From assembly GCA_021741145.1 (NCBI GenBank), contig JAIOYK010000034.1:1-59823 (forward strand): a DNA stretch of 59,823 nt. The letters are read 5' to 3'. A program made the translations under genes and the position numbers. The notes beneath the pieces are model-generated. The model saw only the letters and a program-made list of their open reading frames with translations. It was not told where the DNA came from and searched no databases. The stretch's first letter is position 1. The number at the start of each line of letters is the position of its first letter. Of this stretch, positions 1 to 8,398 are shown one piece after another. The DNA comes from Rhodospirillum sp. (lineage in GTDB: Bacteria; Pseudomonadota; Alphaproteobacteria; Rhodospirillales; Rhodospirillaceae).

Positions 1-2
1 GA

Positions 3-113
3 CGTGGCATCGCCACAAAATACCTGACCAGCTATCTGAAGTGGTTCCATCTCGTCGCTCTCAGCGCCAATCCAACCCCACGGCGATGCATCGCGGCTGC
101 CATGGGCGCGTGA
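3..113 (+). pseudogene. C-terminal remnant of an IS1595-like transposase
   Basis: The first 111 bases read as 36 codons ending in TGA, with the segment RGIATKYLTSYLKWF near the start. A short stretch of this kind (Arg-Gly, Lys-Tyr-Leu, aromatic end) is typical of the C-terminus of IS1595/ISXO2-type DDE transposases. The gene runs off the left edge of the window, so it cannot be told whether the upstream part is intact. The stop is directly followed, in the same frame, by the open frame of the proline-rich gene, so the element may have displaced that gene's start. Assignment rests on memory of the family tail and is moderate. Confidence 0.45.
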
Positions 114-1361
114 TACACCTACGAAACGCGAATTGAGCCCTTCAAAAAGACCGACCCCACACAAGCGGACCAATCAAGGAAGGCCACGCCCGGGCGCGCC
201 AAGGTTCAATTCAACAAACCCGAAGCCACACTAGCGAGGTCGAAGTCTTCAACAGCCGACTCCGCGAAGGCACCGGCCCAAGTCAAGGTCGAGGCACGAC
301 CGACCCCAACCCAAAGGCCCGCCCCCATTCGGGCCGAGGCCAGGCCACAACCAAGCCAAGCCCAAAGGCCCGCCCCCATTCGGGCCGAGGTCAGGCCACA
401 ACCAAGCCAAGCCCAAAGACCCGCCCCCGTCCGGGCCGAGGTCAAGCCACAACCAAGCCAAGCCCAAAGGCCCGCCCCCGTCCGGGCCGAGGTCAGGCCA
501 CAACCAAGCCAAGCCCAAAGGCCCGCCCCCGTCCGGGCCGAGGTCAGGCCACAATCAAGCCAAGCCCAAAGGCCCGCCCCCGTCCGAACCGAGGTCAGGT
601 CACAACCAAGCCAAGCCCAAAGGCCCGCCCCCGTCCGAACCGAGGTCAGGTCACAACCAAGCCAAGCCCAAAGGCCCTCCCCCGTCCGAACCGAGGTCAG
701 GCCACAACCAAGCCAAGCCCAAAGGCCCGCCCCCGTCCGGGCCGAGGTCAGGCCACAACCAAGCCAAGCCCAAAGGCCCGCCCCCGTCCGAACCGAGGTC
801 AGGCCACAACCAAACCAAGCCCAAAAGCCCGCCCCCGTCCGGGCCGAGGTCAGGCCACAACCAAACCAAGCCCAAAAGCCCGCCCCCGTGGCCGAACCAC
901 CCAATGCTGTTCCCACACCCTCCGTACCCCAGGTCACACCCGCTCCGGCGGCGAACGCGACCGCCGCGCCCCAGGTGAGTTATCTGCGAGCGTTGGAAGA
1001 CTCCGCCCGAGCCATGCAAGCCGCTCCACGTCCGATCCCCACCGCACCCCACGTCCTGGAGCCCGCGCCCCGCATCGAGGAAGCCGAAAACCCCGAGGGG
1101 AAGGCGCAGAGGGACAATACCTCGCCTCTCTCCGGATCAGCCGCCGTGATCCGGCCAAAACCCGAACGGAAGGATCACCTGCGGCCCATGGCCTGTTTCA
1201 GCGAGGAGAGCCTGGATGCCCCCTTCGAGGACAGTCTCGCCCTGGAGGGCGAAAGCCGAATGCATCCGATGGTGCTCAAGATCCTGGGCGCGGCCGTGAT
1301 CATGGGGCTGGCCAGTGCCTCGGCCCTTTGGGCGGTTGGAAGCCCGCGGTTCCCTTTTTGA
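114..1361 (+). CDS. Proline-rich repeat protein with C-terminal membrane anchor, start apparently lost
   Basis: The frame is open from just after the transposase stop to TGA at 1359-1361, about 415 codons, but has no ATG, GTG or TTG before GTG at 888, which lies inside the last partial repeat. The protein has a Lys/Thr-rich lead, eleven 17-residue repeats (consensus PAPVRAEVRPQPSQAQR), a Pro/Ala linker, an acidic stretch around 1200-1260 and a hydrophobic C-terminal segment (ILGAAVIMGLASASALWAV) that could be a transmembrane tail anchor. Pro/Ala/Glu/Lys-rich spacers followed by one membrane segment suggest an envelope or cytosolic tethered protein, but no family is recognised. The 5' end probably was removed by the IS next door, so it may be a pseudogene; a conventional call would start at 888. 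Confidence 0.5.
   Translation, partial: YTYETRIEPFKKTDPTQADQSRKATPGRAKVQFNKPEATLARSKSSTADSAKAPAQVKVEARPTPTQRPAPIRAEARPQPSQAQRPAPIRAEVRPQPSQAQRPAPVRAEVKPQPSQAQRPAPVRAEVRPQPSQAQRPAPVRAEVRPQSSQAQRPAPVRTEVRSQPSQAQRPAPVRTEVRSQPSQAQRPSPVRTEVRPQPSQAQRPAPVRAEVRPQPSQAQRPAPVRTEVRPQPNQAQKPAPVRAEVRPQPNQAQKPAPVAEPPNAVPTPSVPQVTPAPAANATAAPQVSYLRALEDSARAMQAAPRPIPTAPHVLEPAPRIEEAENPEGKAQRDNTSPLSGSAAVIRPKPERKDHLRPMACFSEESLDAPFEDSLALEGESRMHPMVLKILGAAVIMGLASASALWAVGSPRFPF
318..878 (+). repeat. Eleven tandem 51-bp repeats coding 17-residue units
   Basis: Units begin at 318, 369, 420, 471, 522, 573, 624, 675, 726, 777 and 828, each exactly 51 bp, with a twelfth broken unit at 879. In the plus frame each gives PAPVRAEVRPQPSQAQR or a variant (Ile for Val, Thr for Ala, Ser for Pro, Asn for Ser, Lys for Arg). 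Differences are point changes and no unit has an indel, so the reading frame has been kept. The opposite strand is also open but encodes Trp/Gly/Leu-rich units with no protein-like flanks. Confidence 0.9.
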
Positions 1362-1526
1362 CGAATCGCGCCCTTTCCAACATACAACCGAAGCGTGCCA
1401 TTTTCGGCCCTGGCCATGCTGGAATCCGCTGGCCTGACCCTCATCGACCACCCTGCGAATAAGGGGAACTGGAACAACACGGGTTTCGCCCTTCGGCGGC
1501 ACCCAGAGGTTTAAAGGGCCGGAAGC

Positions 1527-3158
1527 TTACAAGGAACAAGCCAAGGCTTTGAAGGCTCCGTCCCAATCCCCTGGTTCCGGTTGGCGTACCAACTGAAGAG
1601 TCGGATACCAAATACTCCGGTCCGCGGTCTCCCCCCAACGCCAATCCGGCGTGGCGAGCAACAACACATGGCCTGGTATCCCGAGGGCACCGGCCAGATG
1701 GGCCACGGCGGTATCGATGGAAATCACCCTGTCCATCCCCGCCAGCAACGCCGCGGTATCGGCCATGTCCGTAATCGACTGAGTCAGATCCTCCACCGGT
1801 GTGTCCCCGGGCAAGGACGTCAAATCGCCACGACGGGGACCCAGTTGCAGGGAAAAGGCTCGTATTCCGGCCCTCCGACACAGGCGGGCCAGGGGCTCCA
1901 GCGGACAGGATCGGTCCCTTGGCCGTTCCTTCCCAGCCCAGACCAAGGCAACCCGGGGGCGGTCCTCTTCCCTATGCGGTGGGCGGAGCCCATCGGCGGG
2001 GGGCACCAGATAGGGAACGGAAACCGGCATGAAGTCCGCCCGCGTCCCAGCCAGAAGAGCCAAATCCATGGCGCCTATCCAGGCGGTAAACCCCACGGGG
2101 AAAGCTCCCGGAGCCACCACATCCACCCCCGGACAGGAGCCCGTGATCAGTCGGTGCAGGGAGGGATGGCATTCAAAGACCAAGCGCCCGACCCGCTCCA
2201 GCGCCCAGGGCAGGAATCGGGCGGCCATGATTTGATCCCCCAACCCCTGCTCGCCCCGGGCCAACAAAACCCCGTTGGGAAGGGAGGCGCCATCCCACGG
2301 GGGACAGGAAACCGCCGCGTATTTCCCCTGGAATTCCGCCGTCCGCCACCGGTGGGGATAGTCCTTGAGTCCCCTCTCGTAGTCACCGGACAAGCAAAGG
2401 GCGAAGGAGCGGTTGACTCGGGCGCCCGCATCCTCCGGATCCCTGGACAGAGCCTCATCCGCCGCGGCGACAGCGCCGGACAGGTCCCGGGCCTCGATCA
2501 GGGCCGCGGACAGATTCGCCCAGCTCTCCACCCGGTCCGGCCACCGCGCCAGGGCGGCACGGAAGGACTCGACAGCCCCCGTTACAGGGGCGAGGCCCGC
2601 CTGGGCCGCGGCCAGGGTCGCCCCCCCCAAGGCATCGGCGAGATCGGGCCGGTCCGGTGCCCTCGCCATGGCCTCTCGCAACAGGGGCAAAGCCGCGCCG
2701 GGGTAGTTCCGCGCGCGCAGACACCGGGCCAAGTCCACCGCGACGTCCAAGGAGTCCGGCAGAAGCTCCCGGGCCCGCTCCAGATGCGAATGAGCTTCCG
2801 GATATCGACCCAGATCCATCAGCAACCGTCCCAGATTATGACACGAGGGGGGGTCATCGGGGGTGAGGGCAATGGCGACTGAAAGGTCTTCCAGCGCCGC
2901 GTCGGTCCGTCCCAAGGCGCGGAGCAACTCCGCCCGGTCCACGCGGATCGCGGGATCTCCGGGGGCCAAGGTCACGGCGCGGTCGAAGGCGGCGAGCGCC
3001 TCCTCCATCCGGCCCGCCGCGAGGATGACCCGCCCGGCCACTTGGTGTGTTTCGGCGGCATCGGGTGCTTCCACCAGGGCGCGGGCGACCTGACGTTCAG
3101 CCAAATCCAGCAACCCGCCGTCCAGGAAACGCAAGGCGAGATGAAGGGCGGCCGTCAT
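1527..3158 (-). CDS. TPR protein with C-terminal GT9-type glycosyltransferase-like domain
   Basis: 543 residues. Residues 1-240 hold about six tetratricopeptide repeats with the usual alternating Ala/Gly/Leu and Pro spacing. The C-terminal half has GEQGLGDQIMAARFLPWAL near residue 300 and SIDTAVAHLAGALG near 485, motifs seen in the Glyco_transf_9-like domain of bacterial TPR glycosyltransferases; the end WRWG...WYPTLQLVRQ is also typical. It starts 30 bases after the SPINDLY-type gene upstream and shares its strand, so both are probably the last genes of the flagellin-flbT-flaF run. Likely role: sugar transfer onto flagellin or a related surface acceptor, with TPRs binding protein. Donor and acceptor are unknown. 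GGGGGAGC precedes the ATG. Confidence 0.8.
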   Translation of the reverse strand: MTAALHLALRFLDGGLLDLAERQVARALVEAPDAAETHQVAGRVILAAGRMEEALAAFDRAVTLAPGDPAIRVDRAELLRALGRTDAALEDLSVAIALTPDDPPSCHNLGRLLMDLGRYPEAHSHLERARELLPDSLDVAVDLARCLRARNYPGAALPLLREAMARAPDRPDLADALGGATLAAAQAGLAPVTGAVESFRAALARWPDRVESWANLSAALIEARDLSGAVAAADEALSRDPEDAGARVNRSFALCLSGDYERGLKDYPHRWRTAEFQGKYAAVSCPPWDGASLPNGVLLARGEQGLGDQIMAARFLPWALERVGRLVFECHPSLHRLITGSCPGVDVVAPGAFPVGFTAWIGAMDLALLAGTRADFMPVSVPYLVPPADGLRPPHREEDRPRVALVWAGKERPRDRSCPLEPLARLCRRAGIRAFSLQLGPRRGDLTSLPGDTPVEDLTQSITDMADTAALLAGMDRVISIDTAVAHLAGALGIPGHVLLLATPDWRWGETADRSIWYPTLQLVRQPEPGDWDGAFKALACSL

Positions 3159-3188
3159 GGGCTCCCCCGAAGCGAAGCCCCCCGCTCC

Positions 3189-6134
3189 TCAGATCCCCGG
3201 TGTAATCGCATCCTCGGCCTCCACCTCCAGGCGACGAGACTGTTTTGGAACCCAGTCGTGGGTCGGTGACCCCGCGACCCATTGGTGCCACATATGCCGG
3301 TAGGCCGCTTCAAGATCCTGTATGAACGGCACGGTCTGACGGCTCGGACAGGCGCGCAACGCATCCCGCAGGGTCGCCCGAAAGGTCGTCAGACGCGGCA
3401 GGTCGCTGGCCAGGGCGATGGCCTTGTCCCGCATGTCGTCCGGATCCGATCCCAACAGATCCTCGGCCAACCCCAGGTTGGTCAGGATACTCGCACCCAC
3501 CCGACCGGAATGCCTGGTGCCCCAGCAGCCGACCACGGGAACACCCATGTGCAGGGCCTCGAAGGTGGTCGTCGTCCCATTGTAGGGGAACGTGTCCAGG
3601 GCAACGTCGACCCTGCCATAAGTGCTCATATGATCGCGCAAGTTGGAGGCATAGGTCACCAGATCCACCCGGTCCATATCCAAACCCCAGTCCGCCAGAA
3701 TCCTGCCGACCCTATCCCGAGTCAAGGGATCGCGCAGGACCTTGGCTTTCAAAAGCAGACGGCTGTTCGGCACCGCGTCAAGGACCTCCACCCAAGTCCG
3801 CAAACAGGCCCGACTGAGCTTCGACAGGTTATTGAAGGAGCCGAAGGTCACATAGCCCTTTTCCAGGACCGGGGGGGGGCGCACCTCGGGCATGCCGTCC
3901 ATGGGCCGGTAAAGAAGAAAGGTTCTGGGCAACCGGTAGGGCCGCTCGGACATGGGATCCCCATCCCTGTCCAAGGGGTCGGCATGACCATCGGTCAACC
4001 GCCAATCCATGGCGGACAGCCCCGTCGTGTTCGGGTAGCCCAGATAGGTGACCTGCACCGGCGCGGGCTTTCGGGCGAAGACGGCGAGACCATTGTTTCC
4101 CGTATGCCCAGCCAGATCGACAAGGATGTCAATACCATCCTGTTTCACCAAATCGGCGAACCGGTCATCCTCCAAGCCCGTGGCATCCCGCCAGCGATCG
4201 CTGTTTTCCTTGACCAGGGCCGTCATCGAATCCGGCGCCGCGACCAAGGAATAGCAGGTCACCTCCATCCGCGCGCGGTCGTGATTGGCGATCACCGGTA
4301 GAATGAAATAGGCGACGGAATGACGGCGGAAATCGGGGGAGACATACCCGATGCGCAGTCGACGCTCCGGATCCCTGTCATTCCCATGGAAGCCCCCCGG
4401 TTCCATGACCGCCGCGCCATACCGTTGGTCCCATTCCCGGTGCATGGCGAAGAGCAGGTCGGGGTCCAGGGCATCCCCGTAATGGGAATTGAAACACAGG
4501 TTATCCAGGAATTCGGCGCCCCGACCCGGCTTGGACACATCCACCGCCCCGCGAAACCGCGCGTTGGCATAGGGCACCTCCAGCACATCATTGGCGCAAC
4601 ACCCAATCAGATTAAGAACTCCGGGATTATCGGGCCGCTCTTCCACCAACTCCTTGGCGATATCCAGGGCTTCGACCATCCGCCCCTGCGACCACAGGGT
4701 AACCGCTAAAGAGTATCGGACATTCCAATCCTTTGGCCGGGTCTTCAACAAGTCCCGATAGACATCTTCAGCCTCGGTGTATTGACTTCGATTGAAATGC
4801 ATCAGGCCCAGGGTCATACGGGCCCTGTCATGGGTTGGATCCTTCGCGAGAATCGCCCGCAACAGCACCTCGACCTCGTCATACCGGTGCTGCCCCCCCA
4901 GGAATTGAACGAGGTTCAAACGCATATCCACCGTACTGTCCGGCGCTTCGGCGGCGATGCGCAAATGGCGTTCCGCCGCCTCCAGGTCCCGTTCCACCAT
5001 CAGGATCAGGCCCAGATTGACGTGATGAATCGGGGATTCGGGCGATAGGGCCAGGGCCCGCTCCATGACCGCGCGCGCTTCAGCCAATTCGCCCACATGG
5101 CGCAGCAGGTTGGCCAGGGTGCCCATGACCACTTCATCGTCCGGTCGCAGCTCCAGGGCCCGACGGGCGTGAATCAGGGCTTCCTCCATCCGGAGCAAAT
5201 CCCTTAGGGCAAGGGCAAGGTTGTTGTGGATTTCATAACTGTCCGGATCCCTGGCCAGGGCTTCCTGGTACGCGGCGACGCCCTCTTCCAGGCGGCGGTG
5301 GTCGTTGCTTTCCCGGGTCTCCAGATTCCCCAGATTGGTCCAGGGTTGCGCCCCATCGGGAGCGCGTTCGATGGATCGGCGGAAGGCCTCCCGCGCCTCG
5401 TCAAGGCGATCAAGAGAGCCCAGGGCGACCCCCAGGATGTTCCAGATTTCCGCGCTGTCGTCTCCCAAATCCACGGCTCGGATCAAGGCATCGACGGCCT
5501 CTTCCTTTTGACTGAAAATCAGACAGCTGCCCAATTCCCGCCAGGACCGGGCGTCTTCGGGACCATGGGTCACGGCGCGATGTGCCGCGGAAAGGGCGCG
5601 CTCCGCGTCCCCCAGGGCGCGGTAATGACGGGCCAACATTTGTGAAAAAAGCGCCTTACCGGGCATCGCCGCGATGGCGGCTTCCAGAATCGGACCCACC
5701 GCGTCGAAGCGGCCCGTCGCTTTCAGGATCGCGATCAACCCTTCGACCGCGCGTTGCATCGCCGGTGTCAGCGCCAGAACCGCGCGGAAATGCCGTTCCC
5801 CTTGAGCGAGATCGCCGCGTTTCCACTGAACCCAGCCCATCGTGGTTAGACAGACGGGATCATCCGGCGCGAGGATCAAGGCCTTCCCAGCCAGGGCCAG
5901 AGCTCCGTCGCGGTCATCCATGTCCAGGCGCGCGAGGGATTGGAAAGCCAAGGCCAGAGGATCATCAGGGTGACGCCCCAGGTGCATATCCAGTAGGATG
6001 TCGGCCTTTTGGGCGTCGTTCGCGTCCAGCAGAGTGACCGCCTGAATAACCAGGGGAGAAGCGGAAAGCCCCCTTGTCTCTCCGCCAGCGGAATCTGCTC
6101 CCCTGTCCAGTCCGGCTTCAATCGTCCCTGTCAT
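3189..6134 (-). CDS. SPINDLY-type TPR O-linked GlcNAc transferase (GT41), probably flagellin-directed
   Basis: 981 residues. Residues 25-480 are at least ten TPR units. The C-terminal GT41 region starts near residue 565 with RIGYVSPDFRRHSVAYF and continues through DILVDLAGHTGNNGL, PVQVTYLGYPNTTGL, YVTFGSFNNLSKLS, SRLLLKAK and FPYNGTTTTFEALHMGVP, the conserved UDP-sugar binding blocks of O-GlcNAc transferases. Family members transfer GlcNAc or another sugar to Ser/Thr of cytosolic proteins. It begins 26 bases after flaF ends, on the same strand as flbT and flagellin, and in alphaproteobacteria and other flagellates such neighbours usually glycosylate flagellin before export. The acceptor is therefore inferred from position. 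No strong ribosome binding site precedes the ATG at 6134. Confidence 0.85.
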   Translation of the reverse strand: MTGTIEAGLDRGADSAGGETRGLSASPLVIQAVTLLDANDAQKADILLDMHLGRHPDDPLALAFQSLARLDMDDRDGALALAGKALILAPDDPVCLTTMGWVQWKRGDLAQGERHFRAVLALTPAMQRAVEGLIAILKATGRFDAVGPILEAAIAAMPGKALFSQMLARHYRALGDAERALSAAHRAVTHGPEDARSWRELGSCLIFSQKEEAVDALIRAVDLGDDSAEIWNILGVALGSLDRLDEAREAFRRSIERAPDGAQPWTNLGNLETRESNDHRRLEEGVAAYQEALARDPDSYEIHNNLALALRDLLRMEEALIHARRALELRPDDEVVMGTLANLLRHVGELAEARAVMERALALSPESPIHHVNLGLILMVERDLEAAERHLRIAAEAPDSTVDMRLNLVQFLGGQHRYDEVEVLLRAILAKDPTHDRARMTLGLMHFNRSQYTEAEDVYRDLLKTRPKDWNVRYSLAVTLWSQGRMVEALDIAKELVEERPDNPGVLNLIGCCANDVLEVPYANARFRGAVDVSKPGRGAEFLDNLCFNSHYGDALDPDLLFAMHREWDQRYGAAVMEPGGFHGNDRDPERRLRIGYVSPDFRRHSVAYFILPVIANHDRARMEVTCYSLVAAPDSMTALVKENSDRWRDATGLEDDRFADLVKQDGIDILVDLAGHTGNNGLAVFARKPAPVQVTYLGYPNTTGLSAMDWRLTDGHADPLDRDGDPMSERPYRLPRTFLLYRPMDGMPEVRPPPVLEKGYVTFGSFNNLSKLSRACLRTWVEVLDAVPNSRLLLKAKVLRDPLTRDRVGRILADWGLDMDRVDLVTYASNLRDHMSTYGRVDVALDTFPYNGTTTTFEALHMGVPVVGCWGTRHSGRVGASILTNLGLAEDLLGSDPDDMRDKAIALASDLPRLTTFRATLRDALRACPSRQTVPFIQDLEAAYRHMWHQWVAGSPTHDWVPKQSRRLEVEAEDAITPGI

Positions 6135-6160
6135 GAATCGAACAAGGTCATGGCCGTGCC

Positions 6161-6547
6161 TTAGGCCCCCGCGACAGGATCGCCCGGGTTGGCCCGAAGA
6201 CCAGAAGCCAAGTTGCGATTGATCGTGATCAGGATCTCCACTTCCGAGGCATCCCGAGACCGCAGGATAGAGGTGGTCTGCTTATCCACGAACAGAGAAA
6301 GGCTCATGATATTGGCCTTTAGTTCTGGAGGCAGGGAATTGCTCGGCTCGGTAATATCGGCCTGGATGATCGTCCAAAGCAGATGGTTGAAGCGCAAGGC
6401 CTGGGACAGGGCTTCCTTATCACCTTCCTTGTTCCTTGCATCCTCCATCATGACCGCGGCCTTTGTGAAGGCCATGGCTTCCACCTCACGGGGGGTCAGA
6501 TTTGCCTTTTGATTCTGTTGATAGGCCCGGATTTGATCCTTCGCCAT
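6161..6547 (-). CDS. flaF: Flagellar biosynthesis regulator FlaF
   Basis: 128 residues from the ATG at 6547, which has GGAGG eight bases upstream; a start 21 bases further out would bury that site. Residues MAKDQIRAYQQNQKANLTPR and the block ALRFNHLLWTIIQADI are characteristic of FlaF, the small alphaproteobacterial protein that acts with FlbT to couple flagellin synthesis and secretion; in Caulobacter FlaF is needed for flagellin production. The gene overlaps the 3' end of flbT by 62 bases in a different frame, so the two are surely co-transcribed and probably translationally coupled. It is followed after 26 bases by the GT41 gene. Confidence 0.92.
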   Translation of the reverse strand: MAKDQIRAYQQNQKANLTPREVEAMAFTKAAVMMEDARNKEGDKEALSQALRFNHLLWTIIQADITEPSNSLPPELKANIMSLSLFVDKQTTSILRSRDASEVEILITINRNLASGLRANPGDPVAGA

Positions 6548-6932
6548 GACGTAAAACCTCCGCTTCATAATCGATGAGTTTCCGGCAAACCTTGAGGGCC
6601 CGGTAGTGATCGCCGCCGATGATACACTGGGAAATCTCGTGCATCAGTTCAATACCCCGTGCCTCCAGCGGCAAATGGATGAGCTGTTTTAGCAGAAGAA
6701 AGTAAAGGTTATGGAAATCCCGTTCGCGATCAGGTGCCACATACATGTTCAGAATCGCGAAATAGAGCTTCTTCGCGACGGTATCAGCCTGCTCTTCGGT
6801 CAGGATATCCTTTTGGCGCAAAACGGGCACGCGATTGAGGATGACCAATTCGGATTTGGTCGACCCATTGGCGATGACCGCGGTGCCCACCAAAATTTTT
6901 TCGTTGGGTTTCAGGGTAACCTTAAGGGGCAT
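6486..6932 (-). CDS. flbT: Flagellin mRNA regulator FlbT
   Basis: 148 residues from the ATG at 6932 (MPLKVTLKPNEKILVGTAVI). The N-terminal block, the NMYVAPDRERDFHNLY segment and the RKLIDYEAEVLRHG end match FlbT, which in Caulobacter binds the 5' leader of flagellin mRNA and limits its translation until the hook is complete. The reading frame stays open upstream, but conserved FlbT sequence begins at this methionine. The last 20 residues (Gly/Ser/Lys/Pro-rich) are encoded inside flaF and look like a low-complexity tail. The flagellin gene lies upstream on the same strand after a 605-base gap holding its terminator, so flbT must have its own promoter. Confidence 0.92.
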   Translation of the reverse strand: MPLKVTLKPNEKILVGTAVIANGSTKSELVILNRVPVLRQKDILTEEQADTVAKKLYFAILNMYVAPDRERDFHNLYFLLLKQLIHLPLEARGIELMHEISQCIIGGDHYRALKVCRKLIDYEAEVLRHGEGSNPGLSTESKGKSDPP

Positions 6933-7451
6933 GGTCCACTTTGCCAGAAAAAGACCGTCGCGCGGGGGAACCACACGGCTGGGCCAGAATGGGACGGAGG
7001 TCCCGGGTCCCACCTTCAAGCCATGGGGGACATCCCAGTGACTCCCCCGGCTGCCAGAATGGATAACACCTTGCCTCCGCTTCGGTTCCACGCCGCCCGT
7101 TTGGGTGTTCCCATGACAGGCGTTCCCTTGAAAACGGCGTGTTTCGTCGCTCCAGGGATTATCGGCGAAAACCCTTTCGCCGTGAAGCACATTCCAAGAC
7201 GTCCTGTCCCCGCCAGTGCATATCCCGAACAATCTGAAACAGATTTCGACGGGTGGACCGCACGCCTTTCTCGTGACGGTTTTCTTCAATATCAGATACC
7301 TGGAGCATCGGGTCAAACGAAGGCTTTCGCCGAGGCTTAAAAAGGTGATGCATAAACTAAAGACCCGTGCCCTGCTGATAACTCGCTTTAAAGGCGTCGG
7401 CGCACGAGGGAATTCCTTGGATGACCGATGGAGGCGTCAAAGAGTCGGCAT
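6933..7451. other. Gap between flbT and the flagellin terminator
   Basis: No convincing gene. The flbT frame stays open upstream, but the translated sequence has no FlbT similarity and is rich in Arg, Gly and Pro. At 7164-7181 there is a 7-bp inverted repeat (GGCGAAA, four bases, TTTCGCC). Overlapping it at 7159-7166, read on the minus strand, is GCCGATAA, the -10 sequence of flagellar sigma-28 promoters; the matching -35 is poor (three of eight). This gap probably carries the flbT-flaF promoter and leader. Confidence 0.4.
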
Positions 7452-7481
7452 AAAAAAACGGCGACCGGTGTTCCGGCCGCC
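7452..7481 (-). terminator. Rho-independent terminator of the flagellin gene
   Basis: On the minus strand a 9-bp GC stem (GGCGGCCGG, loop AACA, CCGGTCGCC, with one G-U pair) is followed by G and seven U residues. It sits about 57 bases after the flagellin stop codon and should separate flagellin mRNA from flbT. Confidence 0.9.
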
Positions 7482-7537
7482 GCTTCGTATTCCCGAAGGA
7501 AAATGATCTCCCCAGAAATCGGGGGCACCCGAGACGA

Positions 7538-8398
7538 TTAGAACAGACGCAGAACGGCCTGTTCAGACTGCTGGGCAATGGACAGGGAGATCGTACCAAG
7601 CTGCTGACGGGTCTGCAGGGACAGCATGTTGGCGGATTCCTTGTTGACGTCCGCGTTCACCAGATCGCTCGCGCCATTTTCCAGGGTATTGACCAGGTTC
7701 TCCGTGAAGTCCCGGCGAATTTCCAACATCGACGCATTGGTACCAAAGGTCTGCGCCGTATCACGCACGGTGGTCAACGCGGAGTCGATCGAGTTGATCG
7801 TGTTGTCGATCGTCGTGCTATAACCGGACGTCGCGGCCCAATCTCCAGAGGCGGTGGTGGTCCCCTGGGAGGCCACGTTCATGCCCGAAGCATCGGTCAC
7901 ATCGCCTTCAACCTTCAACTGACGCTCGGAGGCGGACGGAGATTCAGAGAACTTCACCGTCAGGGTATCGGCGCCCGACTTAATCAGGTTGACACCGTTA
8001 TAGCTCGCGTCCTCGGTCAGGTGGTCGATTTGGCTCCGCAGTTCGTTGAACTGGCTGGCCAACTTCTGACGGGTGGCGGAATCGGCGGAAGCGGTGGACT
8101 TGGCGGACGCGGCGACAGCCTTCATCTGCTTCAGAACGTCTTCCACGTTTTCCAGCGCATCGGTCGCGGCGGTCAGCACCTGAATGCCTTCGCTGATACC
8201 GTCTTTCACGGTGGCGAGGTCAGAGGCGCGGGAATTCAGGTTCCGAGCCTTAAAGAACGAAAGCGCATCGTCGATGGCGCTGTTCACGGCCTTACCAGAG
8301 GACAGTCGTTCCTGTGTCGTACCGATCAAGGACGTGGTACGCTGCAGGGAGAGAAGGTTCGTCCGAGTGGAGGACGAGAGAGTGATTTGATCAGCCAT
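7538..8398 (-). CDS. Flagellin
   Basis: 286 residues. The N-terminal coiled-coil domain starts MADQITLSSSTRTNLLSLQ and includes TQERLSSGKAVNSAIDDAL; the C-terminal domain ends QQLGTISLSIAQQSEQAVLR, so both D0/D1 regions are complete. The central part (about 130-200) is short and Ser/Thr/Ala-rich, giving a compact flagellin without large D2/D3 domains, and provides many hydroxyl residues for O-glycosylation. The product is exported by the flagellar type III apparatus and polymerises into the filament. AAAGGA lies nine bases before the ATG. The gene stands alone between its own upstream region and a strong terminator. The flbT, flaF and TPR-glycosyltransferase genes follow on the same strand. 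Commonly named fliC, fla or flaA; the choice is not determinable here. Confidence 0.95.
   Translation of the reverse strand: MADQITLSSSTRTNLLSLQRTTSLIGTTQERLSSGKAVNSAIDDALSFFKARNLNSRASDLATVKDGISEGIQVLTAATDALENVEDVLKQMKAVAASAKSTASADSATRQKLASQFNELRSQIDHLTEDASYNGVNLIKSGADTLTVKFSESPSASERQLKVEGDVTDASGMNVASQGTTTASGDWAATSGYSTTIDNTINSIDSALTTVRDTAQTFGTNASMLEIRRDFTENLVNTLENGASDLVNADVNKESANMLSLQTRQQLGTISLSIAQQSEQAVLRLF

Noticed and set aside
206-937. Long minus-strand ORF of Trp/Gly/Leu repeats
   Set aside because: It is the antisense of the 51-bp repeats; its units are hydrophobic and Trp-rich and its non-repeat ends are not protein-like, while the plus frame continues into a sensible tail with a membrane segment.
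6933-7316. Longer FlbT start
   Set aside because: The frame is open, but residues upstream of MPLKVTLKP have no similarity to FlbT and contain no ribosome binding site.
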